Assembly (NCBI RefSeq): GCF_014843825.1
Contig: NZ_JHQR01000258.1
Location: 1-32,492 of the forward strand
From: Mesorhizobium silamurunense
Lineage (GTDB): Bacteria; Pseudomonadota; Alphaproteobacteria; Rhizobiales; Rhizobiaceae
Length of the DNA: 32,492 bases
Direction: 5' to 3'
The notes under the pieces were generated by a model. It was not told the origin of the DNA, ran no database searches, and saw only the letters and a list, made by a program, of their open reading frames with translations. A program made the translations under genes and the position numbers. How positions within the stretch are numbered: position 1 is the stretch's first letter; each line of letters starts with the position of its first letter. Positions 1-8,170 of the stretch are shown here, piece by piece.

Positions 1-305
1 CGGCGCAGTTGCGCGCCGTCGCGCGGCTGCTGCCGGCGATCGCGCAGGTCGCGGTCATCCGCACCTGGTCCGGCTGCGAGGGCTATGTGCGGGACATGCT
101 GCCGGTCATGGGACGCTCCGCCACGACGCTGGGCCTGTTCCACGCCTTCGGCTTCAGCGGGCACGGCTTCCAGCTCGGTCCGGGCGTGGGTGACGCCATG
201 GCCGAGCTCATAACGACTGGCCGCTGCGAAACGCCGCTCGACGATTTCAGGATCGACCGCTTTAAAGCACGCCGCGCTGAAATGGATTCAGGCGACGCAC
301 TTTAA
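1..305 (+). CDS. C-terminal part of an FAD-dependent oxidoreductase (DAO family), 5' end outside window
   Basis: The frame is open from the first base to a TAA stop at 303-305, giving about 100 C-terminal residues. The segment GHGFQLGPGVGDAMAELI is the typical C-terminal FAD-contacting motif of the D-amino acid oxidase/glycine oxidase (DAO) fold. The HAFGFSGHG stretch before it also fits deaminating or sarcosine-oxidase-like members. The N-terminal dinucleotide-binding motif and the substrate-defining residues are outside the window, so no substrate can be given. The gene converges on the minus-strand ery operon, with about 70 bp between the stop codons, and belongs to a separate transcription unit. 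Confidence 0.75.
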   Translation, partial: AQLRAVARLLPAIAQVAVIRTWSGCEGYVRDMLPVMGRSATTLGLFHAFGFSGHGFQLGPGVGDAMAELITTGRCETPLDDFRIDRFKARRAEMDSGDAL

Positions 306-317
306 GCCTTTGTTTTT

Positions 318-366
318 ATGCATGTCGTTTTTCAAAAACCGCTGCACACTTTTGGACGACATGCAT
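318..366. repeat. Palindromic intergenic repeat (rhizobial REP/MITE-like element)
   Basis: Perfect 10-bp arms, ATGCATGTCG at 318-327 and CGACATGCAT at 357-366, enclose about 29 bp. A nested small hairpin (GTTTTT/AAAAAC) sits next to the left arm. It lies between two convergent stop codons. From memory, very similar ATGCATGTCG...CGACATGCAT elements are scattered between genes in Mesorhizobium and relatives. It may also act as a transcript-end structure for the flanking genes, but no T-tract follows on either strand. Confidence 0.6.
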
Positions 367-378
367 TAGGCTGCACCG

Positions 379-834
379 CTAGCGAGCATTGTACTTGGCG
401 TCCACTTCGTCGATGGCGGTGACGTTGCCGGCCGAGCGGCCCTTCGGATCGAAGGTTTCCTTCAGATATGCCTCGGCGATGGCCTTCGCGAGTTCCGTGC
501 CGATGACGCGCGCACCCATGGTAATGATCTGGGCGTTGTTGGAGAGCGCCGCCCGCTCAGCCGAGTAGGTGTCGTGGGTGAGAGCGGCGCGGATGCCTGG
601 CACCTTGTTGGCCGAAATGCAGACACCGATGCCGGTGCCGCAGATCAGGATGGCGCGGTCATACTTTCCTGCCAACAGATCGCTGGCGACGCGGTCTGAA
701 AGGTTGGCGTAGAAGGGATCGGGACCGGCCTCGGTGCGCGACACCTCCGACACCTCGTGCTTGTCTTTCAGGTAGTCGGCGAGGATCTTCGCCAAGCCTT
801 CGCCGGCGCTGTCTCCAGCCACTGCAAGTCTCAT
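379..834 (-). CDS. eryI: RpiB-type isomerase, probable D-erythrulose-4-phosphate isomerase (EryI)
   Basis: This is a 151-residue RpiB/LacAB-fold isomerase. Visible family features are the CGTGIG segment with its cysteine near residue 65, the following HDTYSAERA region, and the NNAQIITMGARVIG segment near residues 99-112. In the Brucella erythritol pathway the RpiB homologue EryI converts D-erythrulose 4-phosphate to D-erythrose 4-phosphate, feeding the pentose phosphate pathway; the same role is inferred from the operon. The ATG at 834 is chosen because AAGGAG lies six bases upstream; an in-frame TTG two codons earlier is not needed. It is the last gene of the operon, 12 bp after tpiA2. It could in principle act on ribose 5-phosphate, but its place argues against that. 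Confidence 0.88.
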   Translation of the reverse strand: MRLAVAGDSAGEGLAKILADYLKDKHEVSEVSRTEAGPDPFYANLSDRVASDLLAGKYDRAILICGTGIGVCISANKVPGIRAALTHDTYSAERAALSNNAQIITMGARVIGTELAKAIAEAYLKETFDPKGRSAGNVTAIDEVDAKYNAR

Positions 835-846
835 GGTCAACTCCTT

Positions 847-1614
847 CTAGAATGTTGCGGCACATCTGGCGAGGATGTCGAGATAGCCCTCGACAGCCCA
901 TGCGGAGCGCCCGATGAACAGCCCGTCGATATGCGGGCACGTTATGAGTTCGGCGCAGTTGTCCTGGTTGACCGAGCCGCCATAGAGGCAGGGCACGCTG
1001 CGTTCGAGCACATCCTCGGCGGCGGCGATGATCTCCGCCTGCCGGGCGTCAGCATAGTCCGAGGTTGCCGGTATGCCGTTTACGCCGATCGCCCACACCG
1101 GCTCGTAGGCGAATAGAATCGGCGCGGACTTCTGCGCTGCGGTAAGCTTCGACAACGCGCTGCGCACTTGCCTGCCGAGCACCTCGCTGGCACGGCCCGC
1201 CTCGCGCTCGGCCAGAGTCTCGCCGATGCAGATGAGCGGAACGAGGGCGTGGCGCACCGCAGCTTCCGTCTTGAAGCCAACCGTCTCGTCCGTCTCGCCG
1301 AAATGCTCACGCCGCTCGGAATGGCCGAGCTCGACGATATCGAGGTTGCAGTCCTTGAGCATGATTGGCGAGATTTCGCCGGTCCAGGCGCCTTCGTCGG
1401 CCCAGTGCATGTTCTGCGCGCCGACCTTGACAGTGGTATCACTCAGCATCGCCTTGACCTCACGCGCTGCCGTGAAGGGTGGGATCACGAAACGCTGGAT
1501 GCGCGAATCGCCGCCGGGATCGGACAAGAGCGCGCTGGCGAAGGCACGCGCATCGGCGAGCGTCTTGTTCATCTTCCAGCTTGTGCCGATCCAGACGCGC
1601 TTCGGCTGCGTCAT
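847..1614 (-). CDS. eryH: Triosephosphate-isomerase-like L-erythrulose-1-phosphate isomerase (TpiA2/EryH)
   Basis: This is a 255-residue TIM-barrel isomerase. The catalytic residues are recognisable: Lys14 in WKMNK, His98 in LGHSERRE and Glu171 in AYEPVWAIG. The phosphate-gripper YGGSVN is present. Loop 6 reads PVWAIGVNG rather than the usual PVWAIGTGK, and the last phosphate loop reads FIGRSAW where glycolytic TIMs have GGASL. These changes suit a four-carbon substrate. In Brucella, EryH interconverts L-erythrulose 1-phosphate and D-erythrulose 4-phosphate. The start codon overlaps the eryD stop (ATGA), implying coupled translation. The alternative, a second housekeeping TIM, is less likely given the loop changes and the operon. 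Confidence 0.88.
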   Translation of the reverse strand: MTQPKRVWIGTSWKMNKTLADARAFASALLSDPGGDSRIQRFVIPPFTAAREVKAMLSDTTVKVGAQNMHWADEGAWTGEISPIMLKDCNLDIVELGHSERREHFGETDETVGFKTEAAVRHALVPLICIGETLAEREAGRASEVLGRQVRSALSKLTAAQKSAPILFAYEPVWAIGVNGIPATSDYADARQAEIIAAAEDVLERSVPCLYGGSVNQDNCAELITCPHIDGLFIGRSAWAVEGYLDILARCAATF

Positions 1615-2585
1615 CCGATGGCCGTCCCTGTTTCGTTCACGAGAGCCCGAGCCGTCGGTTCGTCCGTGATAAGACCCTTCAACCGCGCGCTCTTCAGCAC
1701 AGCGCGGACCGCCTCGATCTTTGTGGGGCCGCCAGCTATGGCGATGATGCGGCTTTCCGCCGGCCCGTCCAGATCGACGGCGAGCGTACGGGCGGTCAAG
1801 GTTGTTTCCAGCACCCGGCCGCGCGCATCGAAAAAGTGGCCGAGCATTTCGCCGACCCCGCCGACGGCAGTGATCTCGGCGATCTCGCGCGGCTCGATCA
1901 TGCCGGTCGCCACAAGCTGGGCGCCGGCATCCGCCGTGCCGATGCCGACGAATTTCAGCGTCGCCCGGTTCGACATCTCGAAGACTTCGCGCACGCCGCG
2001 CTGCGCCAGGAGCACTTCGCGGTCTTCCGCAGAGTTGGCAAAGAAGGGTACCGGCATGACATAGGCCTGTGCGCCGGTCTTTTCGGTCAGTCGATGCATC
2101 ACGTCGTGCGGGTTGGCGGCATAGTTGCGCGTCAGGCCGCCAAGCAGCGAGACGAAGCGCACGCCGGCGGCCTCGAAGCGCGGCAGCTGATGCACCGCGG
2201 CGGCGAGCGTGCGGCCATGGCCGATACCGATGACGCTGTCCTCGCCGCGCTCGATCTCGCGACGCAGGAAACTGGCGCCCGCGATCCCCAGCGCCCGCAG
2301 CGGCAGGCCTTCCTCGCCCAGATCCGGCGCGACCTCGCAGAAGTCCAGCCCGAACCGGTCGCAAAGCTGGTTCTCCAGCAGGGCGCATTCGACGATCTCG
2401 CCGTCGATCGAGACTTTCACCGCGCCGTCGGCCACAGCCCGGGCGATCAGGCGATGCGCCTTCACCGAGGGCAGCCCGAGGCGCTTCGCCACCTCGGCTT
2501 GGGTGAGCCCGCCGGCGTAGTGCAGCCAGGCGGCGCGGATCGCGAGCGACCCTTCCGGGTCCGGTTGACCTCGGCGTTTCAACAT
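1611..2585 (-). CDS. eryD: SorC/DeoR-family transcriptional regulator EryD
   Basis: This 324-residue protein has an N-terminal helix-turn-helix at about residues 25-50 (GLTQAEVAKRLGLPSVKAHR) followed by a SorC-type sugar-binding domain with IGIGHGRTLAAAV near residue 120 and a C-terminal LKGLITDE segment. EryD represses the ery operon in Brucella and is relieved by erythritol or a phosphorylated intermediate, so autoregulation from within the operon is expected. The ATG is preceded by AAGGA. It lies 43 bp downstream of eryC and overlaps tpiA2 by four bases. Its operator probably lies in the divergent control region at 6,748-7,513; no sequence-proven site is claimed. Confidence 0.88.
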   Translation of the reverse strand: MLKRRGQPDPEGSLAIRAAWLHYAGGLTQAEVAKRLGLPSVKAHRLIARAVADGAVKVSIDGEIVECALLENQLCDRFGLDFCEVAPDLGEEGLPLRALGIAGASFLRREIERGEDSVIGIGHGRTLAAAVHQLPRFEAAGVRFVSLLGGLTRNYAANPHDVMHRLTEKTGAQAYVMPVPFFANSAEDREVLLAQRGVREVFEMSNRATLKFVGIGTADAGAQLVATGMIEPREIAEITAVGGVGEMLGHFFDARGRVLETTLTARTLAVDLDGPAESRIIAIAGGPTKIEAVRAVLKSARLKGLITDEPTARALVNETGTAIG

Positions 2586-2628
2586 CTGCAGTCCTTCATC
2601 GCGCGTTTGGGCGTCATGGTCAGCCGTC

Positions 2629-3561
2629 TCAGATATTCAGGCTTTGCACGCCAGTGTCGATATGGGGCGCCCAGAAGGCTATGCTTTCAGCGATCTGCGG
2701 GATGACCTGCCGATCGTCGGGCTCCCGTTCCTTGAAACTCAGCTCCAGGCAGATCTCGTTGTCGATGGCTCCACCTTCGGCCAAGGCCTTCAGCAGCGGC
2801 TCGGGCTGGATGCGGCCCCTGGCATTGAACTTGGCGGTGAAGGGCCGGTGTCCGCCCTTGTCCATAAGGCTTTGCTTGATATGGATGATCGGCGACACCT
2901 TGGGGACCGCGCGGGCCCAGGCATAGGGATCGTAGTCATCCGGATTGGCGCTGGTCACGTCGCCGTGGTCGATGTCGGCCATCATCCACATCGGCACGGC
3001 CATCTCGGCTTTGGTCAGCCTGTCCTGCAGCTTCAGGCATTCGGCGATCGTCTGGCCGAACTCGCGCCCGATGCTCATCGGTTCCCAGAAAACGTAGCGC
3101 AGGCCAGCCGCCTTGGCGTGCTCGGCCACCTCTGCCCAGCAATCGACGGCGATCTGGATCAACTCCTCACGCCGGGCCGGATCGTCATAGTCCTTGAAGG
3201 TGAAGATGGCGAACTGGGTGCCAACGGAAACACCGCCGAGGTCGGCGGTTATGTCGGCGAAGGTCTTGAACCAGTCGACATAGTACCGGCGCACGTCGCG
3301 GTCGGGATGGCCGAAATGGTTGAGCCGGCCATAGGGGCCCGTCATGCCGCTTAAGACACGAACGCCGGTGCGCCGCAGTGCCGCCGTCATCAGCCGGGTC
3401 AGCCGCCGGATCACCGGGGCCGGCCAACTCGGATTGATGAACTCGTGCGTCAGTTGCAGGTCGCGCAGCCTGAGGTCGCGGGCGACGATCTCGATCAGGT
3501 CGTCCGGCTCGGCAAAGCGGTTGACCAGCGGGTTGGTGTTCAGGGAAAGCGTCAGCGCCAT
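2629..3561 (-). CDS. eryC: Erythrulose-1-phosphate 3-epimerase EryC (sugar phosphate isomerase/epimerase, TIM barrel)
   Basis: This 310-residue protein of the AP-endonuclease-2/xylose-isomerase-like barrel superfamily begins MALTLSLNTNPLVNRF, as I recall Brucella EryC does. Visible barrel features are LTHEFINPSW near the N-terminus, YVFWEPMSIGREFG in the middle, MWMMADIDHGD, and a C-terminal ICLELSFKERE with acidic residues likely to hold a metal. EryC epimerises D-erythrulose 1-phosphate to L-erythrulose 1-phosphate. The ATG at 3561 has only a weak ribosome-binding site. A GTG overlapping the eryB stop would add about 17 residues and is the alternative start. Confidence 0.87.
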   Translation of the reverse strand: MALTLSLNTNPLVNRFAEPDDLIEIVARDLRLRDLQLTHEFINPSWPAPVIRRLTRLMTAALRRTGVRVLSGMTGPYGRLNHFGHPDRDVRRYYVDWFKTFADITADLGGVSVGTQFAIFTFKDYDDPARREELIQIAVDCWAEVAEHAKAAGLRYVFWEPMSIGREFGQTIAECLKLQDRLTKAEMAVPMWMMADIDHGDVTSANPDDYDPYAWARAVPKVSPIIHIKQSLMDKGGHRPFTAKFNARGRIQPEPLLKALAEGGAIDNEICLELSFKEREPDDRQVIPQIAESIAFWAPHIDTGVQSLNI

Positions 3562-3608
3562 GACGTGCCGATCCGCGAGGTGGTTCTGGGTCGAAGTCGC
3601 ATCGGCAT

Positions 3609-5126
3609 TCACGCTGCCTCTGCAAGGCGCTCGGCCTCGAACCATCTGGCGAAGGCGAGCCTCTGGGCCTCGGAGAGATGCAGGTGGTGCTTGGTGCGCC
3701 GAAGCAGGATGTCGTCCGGCGTGCGCGCCCACTCCTTGGCGACGAGATAGCGCACCTCCGCCTCGTAGAGCAGGCCGCCGTGGTGGCGGCCAAGATCATC
3801 CAGGCTTGTGGCATCCTTGACGACGTCCTTGGTGCGCGCGCCGTAGAGCCGTCCGTAGTGATGCACGAGATCACGTGGCATCCACGGATAGGCCTCGCGC
3901 AGGCTATTGGTGAAGGTCTCGTAGTCGGCATTGGGAATTTCGCCGCCGGGCAGCGGCGCATTCTCGGTCCAGTCCTCGCCCATCTGCGGGAAAATGTGCC
4001 TCAGCCGGCGCATGCCACGCTCGGCCAGTTCGCGGAAAGTGGTGATCTTGCCGCCGAAGACGTTGAGCAGCGGTGCACCGCCGGTCTCGTCGAGGTCGAA
4101 GACGTAATCGCGCGTCACGGCCGACGGGTTGCCCTTGCCGTCGTCGAACAAAGGCCGCACGCCGGAGAAGGTATACAGCACGTCCTGGCGCCGCAGCTTC
4201 TCCTTGAAGTAGCGGTTCACCGCTGCGAGCAGATAGTCGATCTCGGTCTCGTCGGCCTTCACGTCCTCGGCGCGGCCGTCGTAGGAAATATCCGTGGTTC
4301 CAATCAGTGCCATTTCCCCCTCATAGGGGTTGATGAAGATGACGCGCCGGTCGTGATTCTGCACCAGATAGGCATTCGCCCCTTGCCAGAACTTCGGCAC
4401 GATGATGTGGCTGCCCTTGACGAGGCGCACGTTGCGCGACGAGTTCGATCCCGCAACACGGCCAATGACATCCGAAACCCATGGGCCGGCGGCATTGACG
4501 ATGCAGCGGGCGCGGAAAATGCGCGTTTGCCCTGTCATCGAATTCTTTGTCGTTACCGTCCAAGCGCCATCTTCGCGGCGGGCGGAAACGGCAGGCGAGC
4601 GGGTGAGCACCTCGGCCCCGCGCTCGGCCGCGCCGACAGCGTTGAGCACTACGAGCCGCGCATCATCCACCCAGCAGTCGGAATACTCGAAGCCGTTCGT
4701 GTACCGGTCGAGCAACGGCGCTCCTTCCGGATCGCGCCTGAGGTCGAGCGTGCGCGTGCCGGGCAGCTTTTTTCGACCGCCCAGATGGTCGTAGAGAAAC
4801 AGGCCGAGCCGCACCAGCCAGGCCGGCCGATCCTGCGGACTGTGCGGCAGGACGAAGCGCATCGGCCAGATGATATGGGGTGCAGCCTTGAGCAGCACCT
4901 CGCGTTCGATCAATGCTTCGCGCACCAGCCGGAACTCGTAATATTCGAGATAGCGCAAGCCGCCATGCACTAGCTTGCCCGAGCGCGAGGAGGTGCCCTC
5001 GGCAAGGTCATCTTTTTCGCACAGCACGACCGACAGGCCGCGACCTGCCGCGTCTCGAGCGATGCCGGCGCCATTGATGCCGCCGCCGATGACAAAGAGA
5101 TCGACCGTATCCGGTTCAAGCCCCAT
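3609..5126 (-). CDS. eryB: FAD-dependent D-erythritol-1-phosphate dehydrogenase EryB
   Basis: This is a 505-residue GlpD-family dehydrogenase. The N-terminal FAD-binding motif is FVIGGGINGAGIARD, at about residues 11-25, followed by GTSSRSGKLVHGGLRYLE, a GlpD signature. IGTTDISYDGR, YTFSGVRPLF and the cofactor-contacting VFGGKITTFRELAE come further on. EryB oxidises D-erythritol 1-phosphate to D-erythrulose 1-phosphate and is expected to be membrane-associated, passing electrons to quinone. The start overlaps the eryA stop by 11 bp and is preceded by AAGGAG, so translation is probably coupled. Generic glycerol-3-phosphate dehydrogenase is the annotation it would get without this context. Confidence 0.9.
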   Translation of the reverse strand: MGLEPDTVDLFVIGGGINGAGIARDAAGRGLSVVLCEKDDLAEGTSSRSGKLVHGGLRYLEYYEFRLVREALIEREVLLKAAPHIIWPMRFVLPHSPQDRPAWLVRLGLFLYDHLGGRKKLPGTRTLDLRRDPEGAPLLDRYTNGFEYSDCWVDDARLVVLNAVGAAERGAEVLTRSPAVSARREDGAWTVTTKNSMTGQTRIFRARCIVNAAGPWVSDVIGRVAGSNSSRNVRLVKGSHIIVPKFWQGANAYLVQNHDRRVIFINPYEGEMALIGTTDISYDGRAEDVKADETEIDYLLAAVNRYFKEKLRRQDVLYTFSGVRPLFDDGKGNPSAVTRDYVFDLDETGGAPLLNVFGGKITTFRELAERGMRRLRHIFPQMGEDWTENAPLPGGEIPNADYETFTNSLREAYPWMPRDLVHHYGRLYGARTKDVVKDATSLDDLGRHHGGLLYEAEVRYLVAKEWARTPDDILLRRTKHHLHLSEAQRLAFARWFEAERLAEAA

Positions 5127-6747
5127 CTCTTGCTCCTTCAGGCGTTTCGGCGGAGGCGCCTACTGAGTTACGGCGCGCGGCGGCCATAGCGTCCCAGGCG
5201 GGTCCCAGGACACGGCGTGCCGCGCAGAACGCCGGGAAAAGACCGTCATAGGCTGCAATCATTGCCGGATCGGGCGCCTCGACAGGCCCCAGCAGCGGCG
5301 TGACCCATTCGGCGATGCAGGCGCTCATGTCGGGATACGCGCCGATAGCGACTGCCGCCATCATCGCGCAACCGGCAGCACCGGCCTCCTCGCGCGACGA
5401 GACACGCGCCGGCGCCTGAACCGCCGCCGACAGGATGCCGCGCAATCCCTTCGAACGGGCCGCGCCGCCCGAAAGCCGCAACTCTGACGGCAGGTCGCCC
5501 ATCGCCGCATAGCAGTCGCGTATGGCGAGCCCCAGCCCTTCGATGACGGCACGGACCAGATCCGGATAGCGATGGCGGACCGACAGGCCAACGAATCCGG
5601 CGCGGGCGTTGGCGTTGACGAATGGTCCGCGCTCACCGGCTTCCGAAATGTAGGGGTGATAGACAACCTGGCCGGGGCGGCTTGCGGCGAGCCACTGATC
5701 GATGCGACCGACCAGATCGCTGTGATTGGCCTCGTGGCCGAATTCCTTCAGCACATCCGCCGCCAGGCCGAGGATCCAGTCAATGTTGAGCGAGGTCGCC
5801 ATGTTGGTCTGCACCTGTGTCACCAGACCCGGGATGGGCAGGGCAATGACGTAGCCCGAACCCTCCTTATTGAGGCTGACGCGGCCCACCGGCACGGCAC
5901 GCATGTGGACGCCGGTCGAGCCGACGATCGAGCAGGCGACGTCCCCCTCGCCGCCGCAGACCCCGGCGCCGAGCGCGGTCATGACCATATCGACATAGCC
6001 GAGGCTGACCGGTGTGCCCGCTTTCAGGCCTGTCTCGGCCGCCGCCGCGGCGGTAAGCGAATGGGTCACCACCGTGCCGTCGATGATCTCTGGCAAGAGC
6101 TTGCGCCGCCGGGAAAGGCCGAGCGCCTCGATGACCGTATCGTCGTAGCGGCGGGTACGGAAATTGCCGAAGGTGAAGCTCGCCTCCGAGGGGTCTGTGG
6201 CGCGCACGCCGGTCAGGTTCAGATAGAGCCAGTCCTTGCAGTGCAGCGCGACTTCGGCATGGTCGAGAAGGTCGGGCGAGTGGCGGTCCATATGGGCCAT
6301 CTGACTGCCCTGCTGGCAGGTATTCAGCCCTGTTCCCGTCGCCTCGAAGCGGGCCCGGTCGAGCTGGCCTGCAGCCAGGCGATCGACAGTGGGTGACGCC
6401 CGCGCGTCAAGCCAGAGCCATGCATCGGCGACCGGCCTGTTTTCACGGCCAACAAGCCAGGTGCCGTCGCCCTGCGCGGTGACCGCGAGAGCGGCGGTGC
6501 GCACCGCCAAGTCTTCAACCTTGTCGCCAAGCCCTCGAAGCGCCGCCGTGCAGTCGCGCCAGGTCCGGGAAAGCGATTGCGTCGCCGAGCCGTCGGCACC
6601 GGACGCGTACCGGTTCGGAACCGAAGCGGACGCAATCTGGCGACCGTTCAGCTCGAAGGCTACCGCCTTGATGACCGACGTGCCGGAATCGATGCCTACG
6701 ATAACATCAGCACCAGCCACGGACCGCTCCGCTTCCGCTGCGAACAT
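5116..6747 (-). CDS. eryA: Erythritol kinase EryA (FGGY family)
   Basis: This FGGY carbohydrate kinase of up to 543 residues phosphorylates erythritol to D-erythritol 1-phosphate, the first intracellular step. The N-terminal phosphate-1 motif VGIDSGTSVIKAVAF is at about residues 17-31. The probable catalytic base is Asp253 in LGYVDMVMTALGAG, and the C-terminal adenosine-binding LRLSGGAARSKGLRG is present. The ATG at 6747 is poorly supported by a ribosome-binding site. A GTG at 6720, preceded by GGAG, would give a protein nine residues shorter, closer to the compact N-terminus of relatives. It is the first gene of the minus-strand operon, read from the 766-bp divergent region shared with the importer genes. 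Confidence 0.9.
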   Translation of the reverse strand: MFAAEAERSVAGADVIVGIDSGTSVIKAVAFELNGRQIASASVPNRYASGADGSATQSLSRTWRDCTAALRGLGDKVEDLAVRTAALAVTAQGDGTWLVGRENRPVADAWLWLDARASPTVDRLAAGQLDRARFEATGTGLNTCQQGSQMAHMDRHSPDLLDHAEVALHCKDWLYLNLTGVRATDPSEASFTFGNFRTRRYDDTVIEALGLSRRRKLLPEIIDGTVVTHSLTAAAAAETGLKAGTPVSLGYVDMVMTALGAGVCGGEGDVACSIVGSTGVHMRAVPVGRVSLNKEGSGYVIALPIPGLVTQVQTNMATSLNIDWILGLAADVLKEFGHEANHSDLVGRIDQWLAASRPGQVVYHPYISEAGERGPFVNANARAGFVGLSVRHRYPDLVRAVIEGLGLAIRDCYAAMGDLPSELRLSGGAARSKGLRGILSAAVQAPARVSSREEAGAAGCAMMAAVAIGAYPDMSACIAEWVTPLLGPVEAPDPAMIAAYDGLFPAFCAARRVLGPAWDAMAAARRNSVGASAETPEGARDGA

Positions 6748-6870
6748 GCCTGGATCGGCAACAGGGCAATGTCTGTTTCCTCCTCGTTTCCCCGCGGCTC
6801 GCCGCGAACGTGTGGCCGCGCGAAAATACGTCGTTACGCGCCCCTGCGTAATGCCGCCCCCCTTCGCTCC

Positions 6871-6898
6871 ATACTAAGTTATCATGGAAATAACACAA
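6871..6898 (-). promoter_or_regulatory. Candidate eryA promoter with overlapping inverted repeat
   Basis: Reading leftwards, TTGTGT (6898-6893) and TAGTAT (6876-6871) are separated by 16 bp, an acceptable sigma-70 arrangement about 125 bp upstream of eryA. A short inverted repeat, GTTAT-N7-ATAAC at 6878-6894, lies between the two boxes, where a repressor such as EryD could block polymerase. Match quality is moderate and other promoters in this AT-rich stretch are possible. Confidence 0.4.
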
Positions 6899-7288
6899 CA
6901 TCTGATTTTTTTTGCAGACATCGAAAATTTTTTCAGTTACGCTGATTTTAGCAAGAATAAAAACAACGACCCGCCTTACGTCATCGTCGCTAGGCAAACG
7001 ACAGAGCGAGCAAACAAGCGCCCGGGCCCTTCAGCCTTGTTTTCAGCTCTCAGCGCGGTATGAGATGGTGAAAGAAAATTGCTTCTAAATCAGATGCTTA
7101 TTGAAACTCACTTCGCAGCCTAAGCGTCTTCTTGCCGCTCCTGTGAGGACGAATAGTCTCCCATGGTCGGTCATGGCGGCAACTGGCAATACGGGTCCCG
7201 GCGGGAGGCGGCCTTTGAAAATTCACATAGCCGGAAGCCCTGCCAGCGGGTCAAAACCCGCCCCAAAGCGGAACTCCGATCTATCATA

Positions 7289-7316
7289 CTTGACGCAAAG
7301 ATAACACGAATATAAC
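7289..7316 (+). promoter_or_regulatory. Candidate promoter of the ery importer operon
   Basis: CTTGAC at 7289-7294 matches the rhizobial sigma-70 -35 consensus. TATAAC at 7311-7316 is a plausible -10, with a spacing of 15-17 bp depending on how the hexamers are drawn. It lies about 200 bp upstream of the first importer-operon gene and points towards it, leaving a long untranslated leader in which I see no clear riboswitch. Confidence 0.45.
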
Positions 7317-7513
7317 ATAAAAATCGGCCGGAAATGATGCAGCCGGGAGGAAGGCGCCGCATCGCAGGTCAAGGGTGGAGAAAATCGATGCAAGCAACCG
7401 ATCCGAGGACGCCGTGTCACCGACAGGCGGCAGACGCCAGGCCGCGCGCATCGGCAACCATTGCCGCATCGGTCAGCACCCGCCCCACTCCGTCGCAGCC
7501 AAGGGTCTGAGTG

Positions 7514-8170
7514 ATGAACGTCATGTCAGCCCAGACGCCGAAGGCTCCTGCCGCGCCGCGCCGCGGCCTGATGATTGCGATCGGTCTCGCCGCCGCAGTC
7601 CTTGCCGCGATCGCGCTCGACACAAAGGTCATACAGATCGGATCGTCCGCAGACGTCAGCCAGGAGGCGTTTTCGCCCGACCGGTTCGGCGAAAAAGAGT
7701 TTCCGCGCATCCAGGCATTCGTTGTCGAGCATGCCGTCAACGCTGCGACCTTCGGGCCGGCGGTCATGGCCGATAAGAACGCAGCCGCCAAGCAGTACGG
7801 AACTGCCTCATCGACCGGCGCAATCATCCCCATCAGGCTGACGGCGATGGCAGGCGAAGTGAAGTCCGGCATCTACGACCTCAAGGCCGATGGCGTGCCG
7901 GCCGACATCCATGTGCGGCTGCAGACTGGCCCGGCCATCAACGGGACCGACCTGCGCGACGCGCCGGGCGACATCGCCTTCGGCAAGTTCAAGAACCAGA
8001 TCGAGTTCCAGGACGCCGGCTCGGGCATCAACCGCGCCATGAAGAAAGCGACCCTCGATGGGATCGACACCGCGACCCTCTCCGGCAAGACGCTGGAAAT
8101 CTTCGGTGCCTTCCGCCTCGTCAATCCGAAGAACTGGCTGATCACGCCGGTGAAGGTCACCGTCAAATGA
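7514..8170 (+). CDS. DUF2291-family membrane-anchored protein, first gene of the importer operon
   Basis: This 218-residue protein has one N-terminal hydrophobic segment (about residues 20-38, GLMIAIGLAAAVLAAIAL) followed by a periplasmic domain. The segments DRFGEKEFPRIQAFV, the G-I-Y-D-L-K-A-D stretch and the C-terminal KTLEIFGAFRLVNPKNWLITPVKV match what I recall of DUF2291, a family found beside ribose-type sugar ABC transporters. Many members are annotated as lipoproteins, yet I see no lipobox cysteine here, so it is more likely anchored by an uncleaved signal. The ATG at 7514 has AAGGG upstream; an ATG three codons later is possible. Its stop overlaps the next gene's start (ATGA). The biochemical role of the family is unknown. 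Confidence 0.75.
   Translation: MNVMSAQTPKAPAAPRRGLMIAIGLAAAVLAAIALDTKVIQIGSSADVSQEAFSPDRFGEKEFPRIQAFVVEHAVNAATFGPAVMADKNAAAKQYGTASSTGAIIPIRLTAMAGEVKSGIYDLKADGVPADIHVRLQTGPAINGTDLRDAPGDIAFGKFKNQIEFQDAGSGINRAMKKATLDGIDTATLSGKTLEIFGAFRLVNPKNWLITPVKVTVK

Larger units (their letters stand above)
6748..7513. other. Divergent control region between eryA and the importer operon
   Basis: These 766 bp hold no convincing gene. Short open frames around 7100-7310 and 6570-6950 lack ribosome-binding sites and recognisable sequence. The part from about 6865 to 6970 is strikingly AT-rich against the surrounding GC-rich DNA, with runs of A and T typical of a bent promoter region. A second AT-rich patch lies at 7280-7330. 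Candidate promoters in both directions are listed separately. This is where EryD, and possibly the DeoR protein encoded after eryG, would be expected to bind. Confidence 0.6.

Noticed and set aside
7101..7304. Small open frames in the divergent ery control region
   Set aside because: No ribosome-binding sites, no conserved-looking sequence and overlap with candidate promoter elements.
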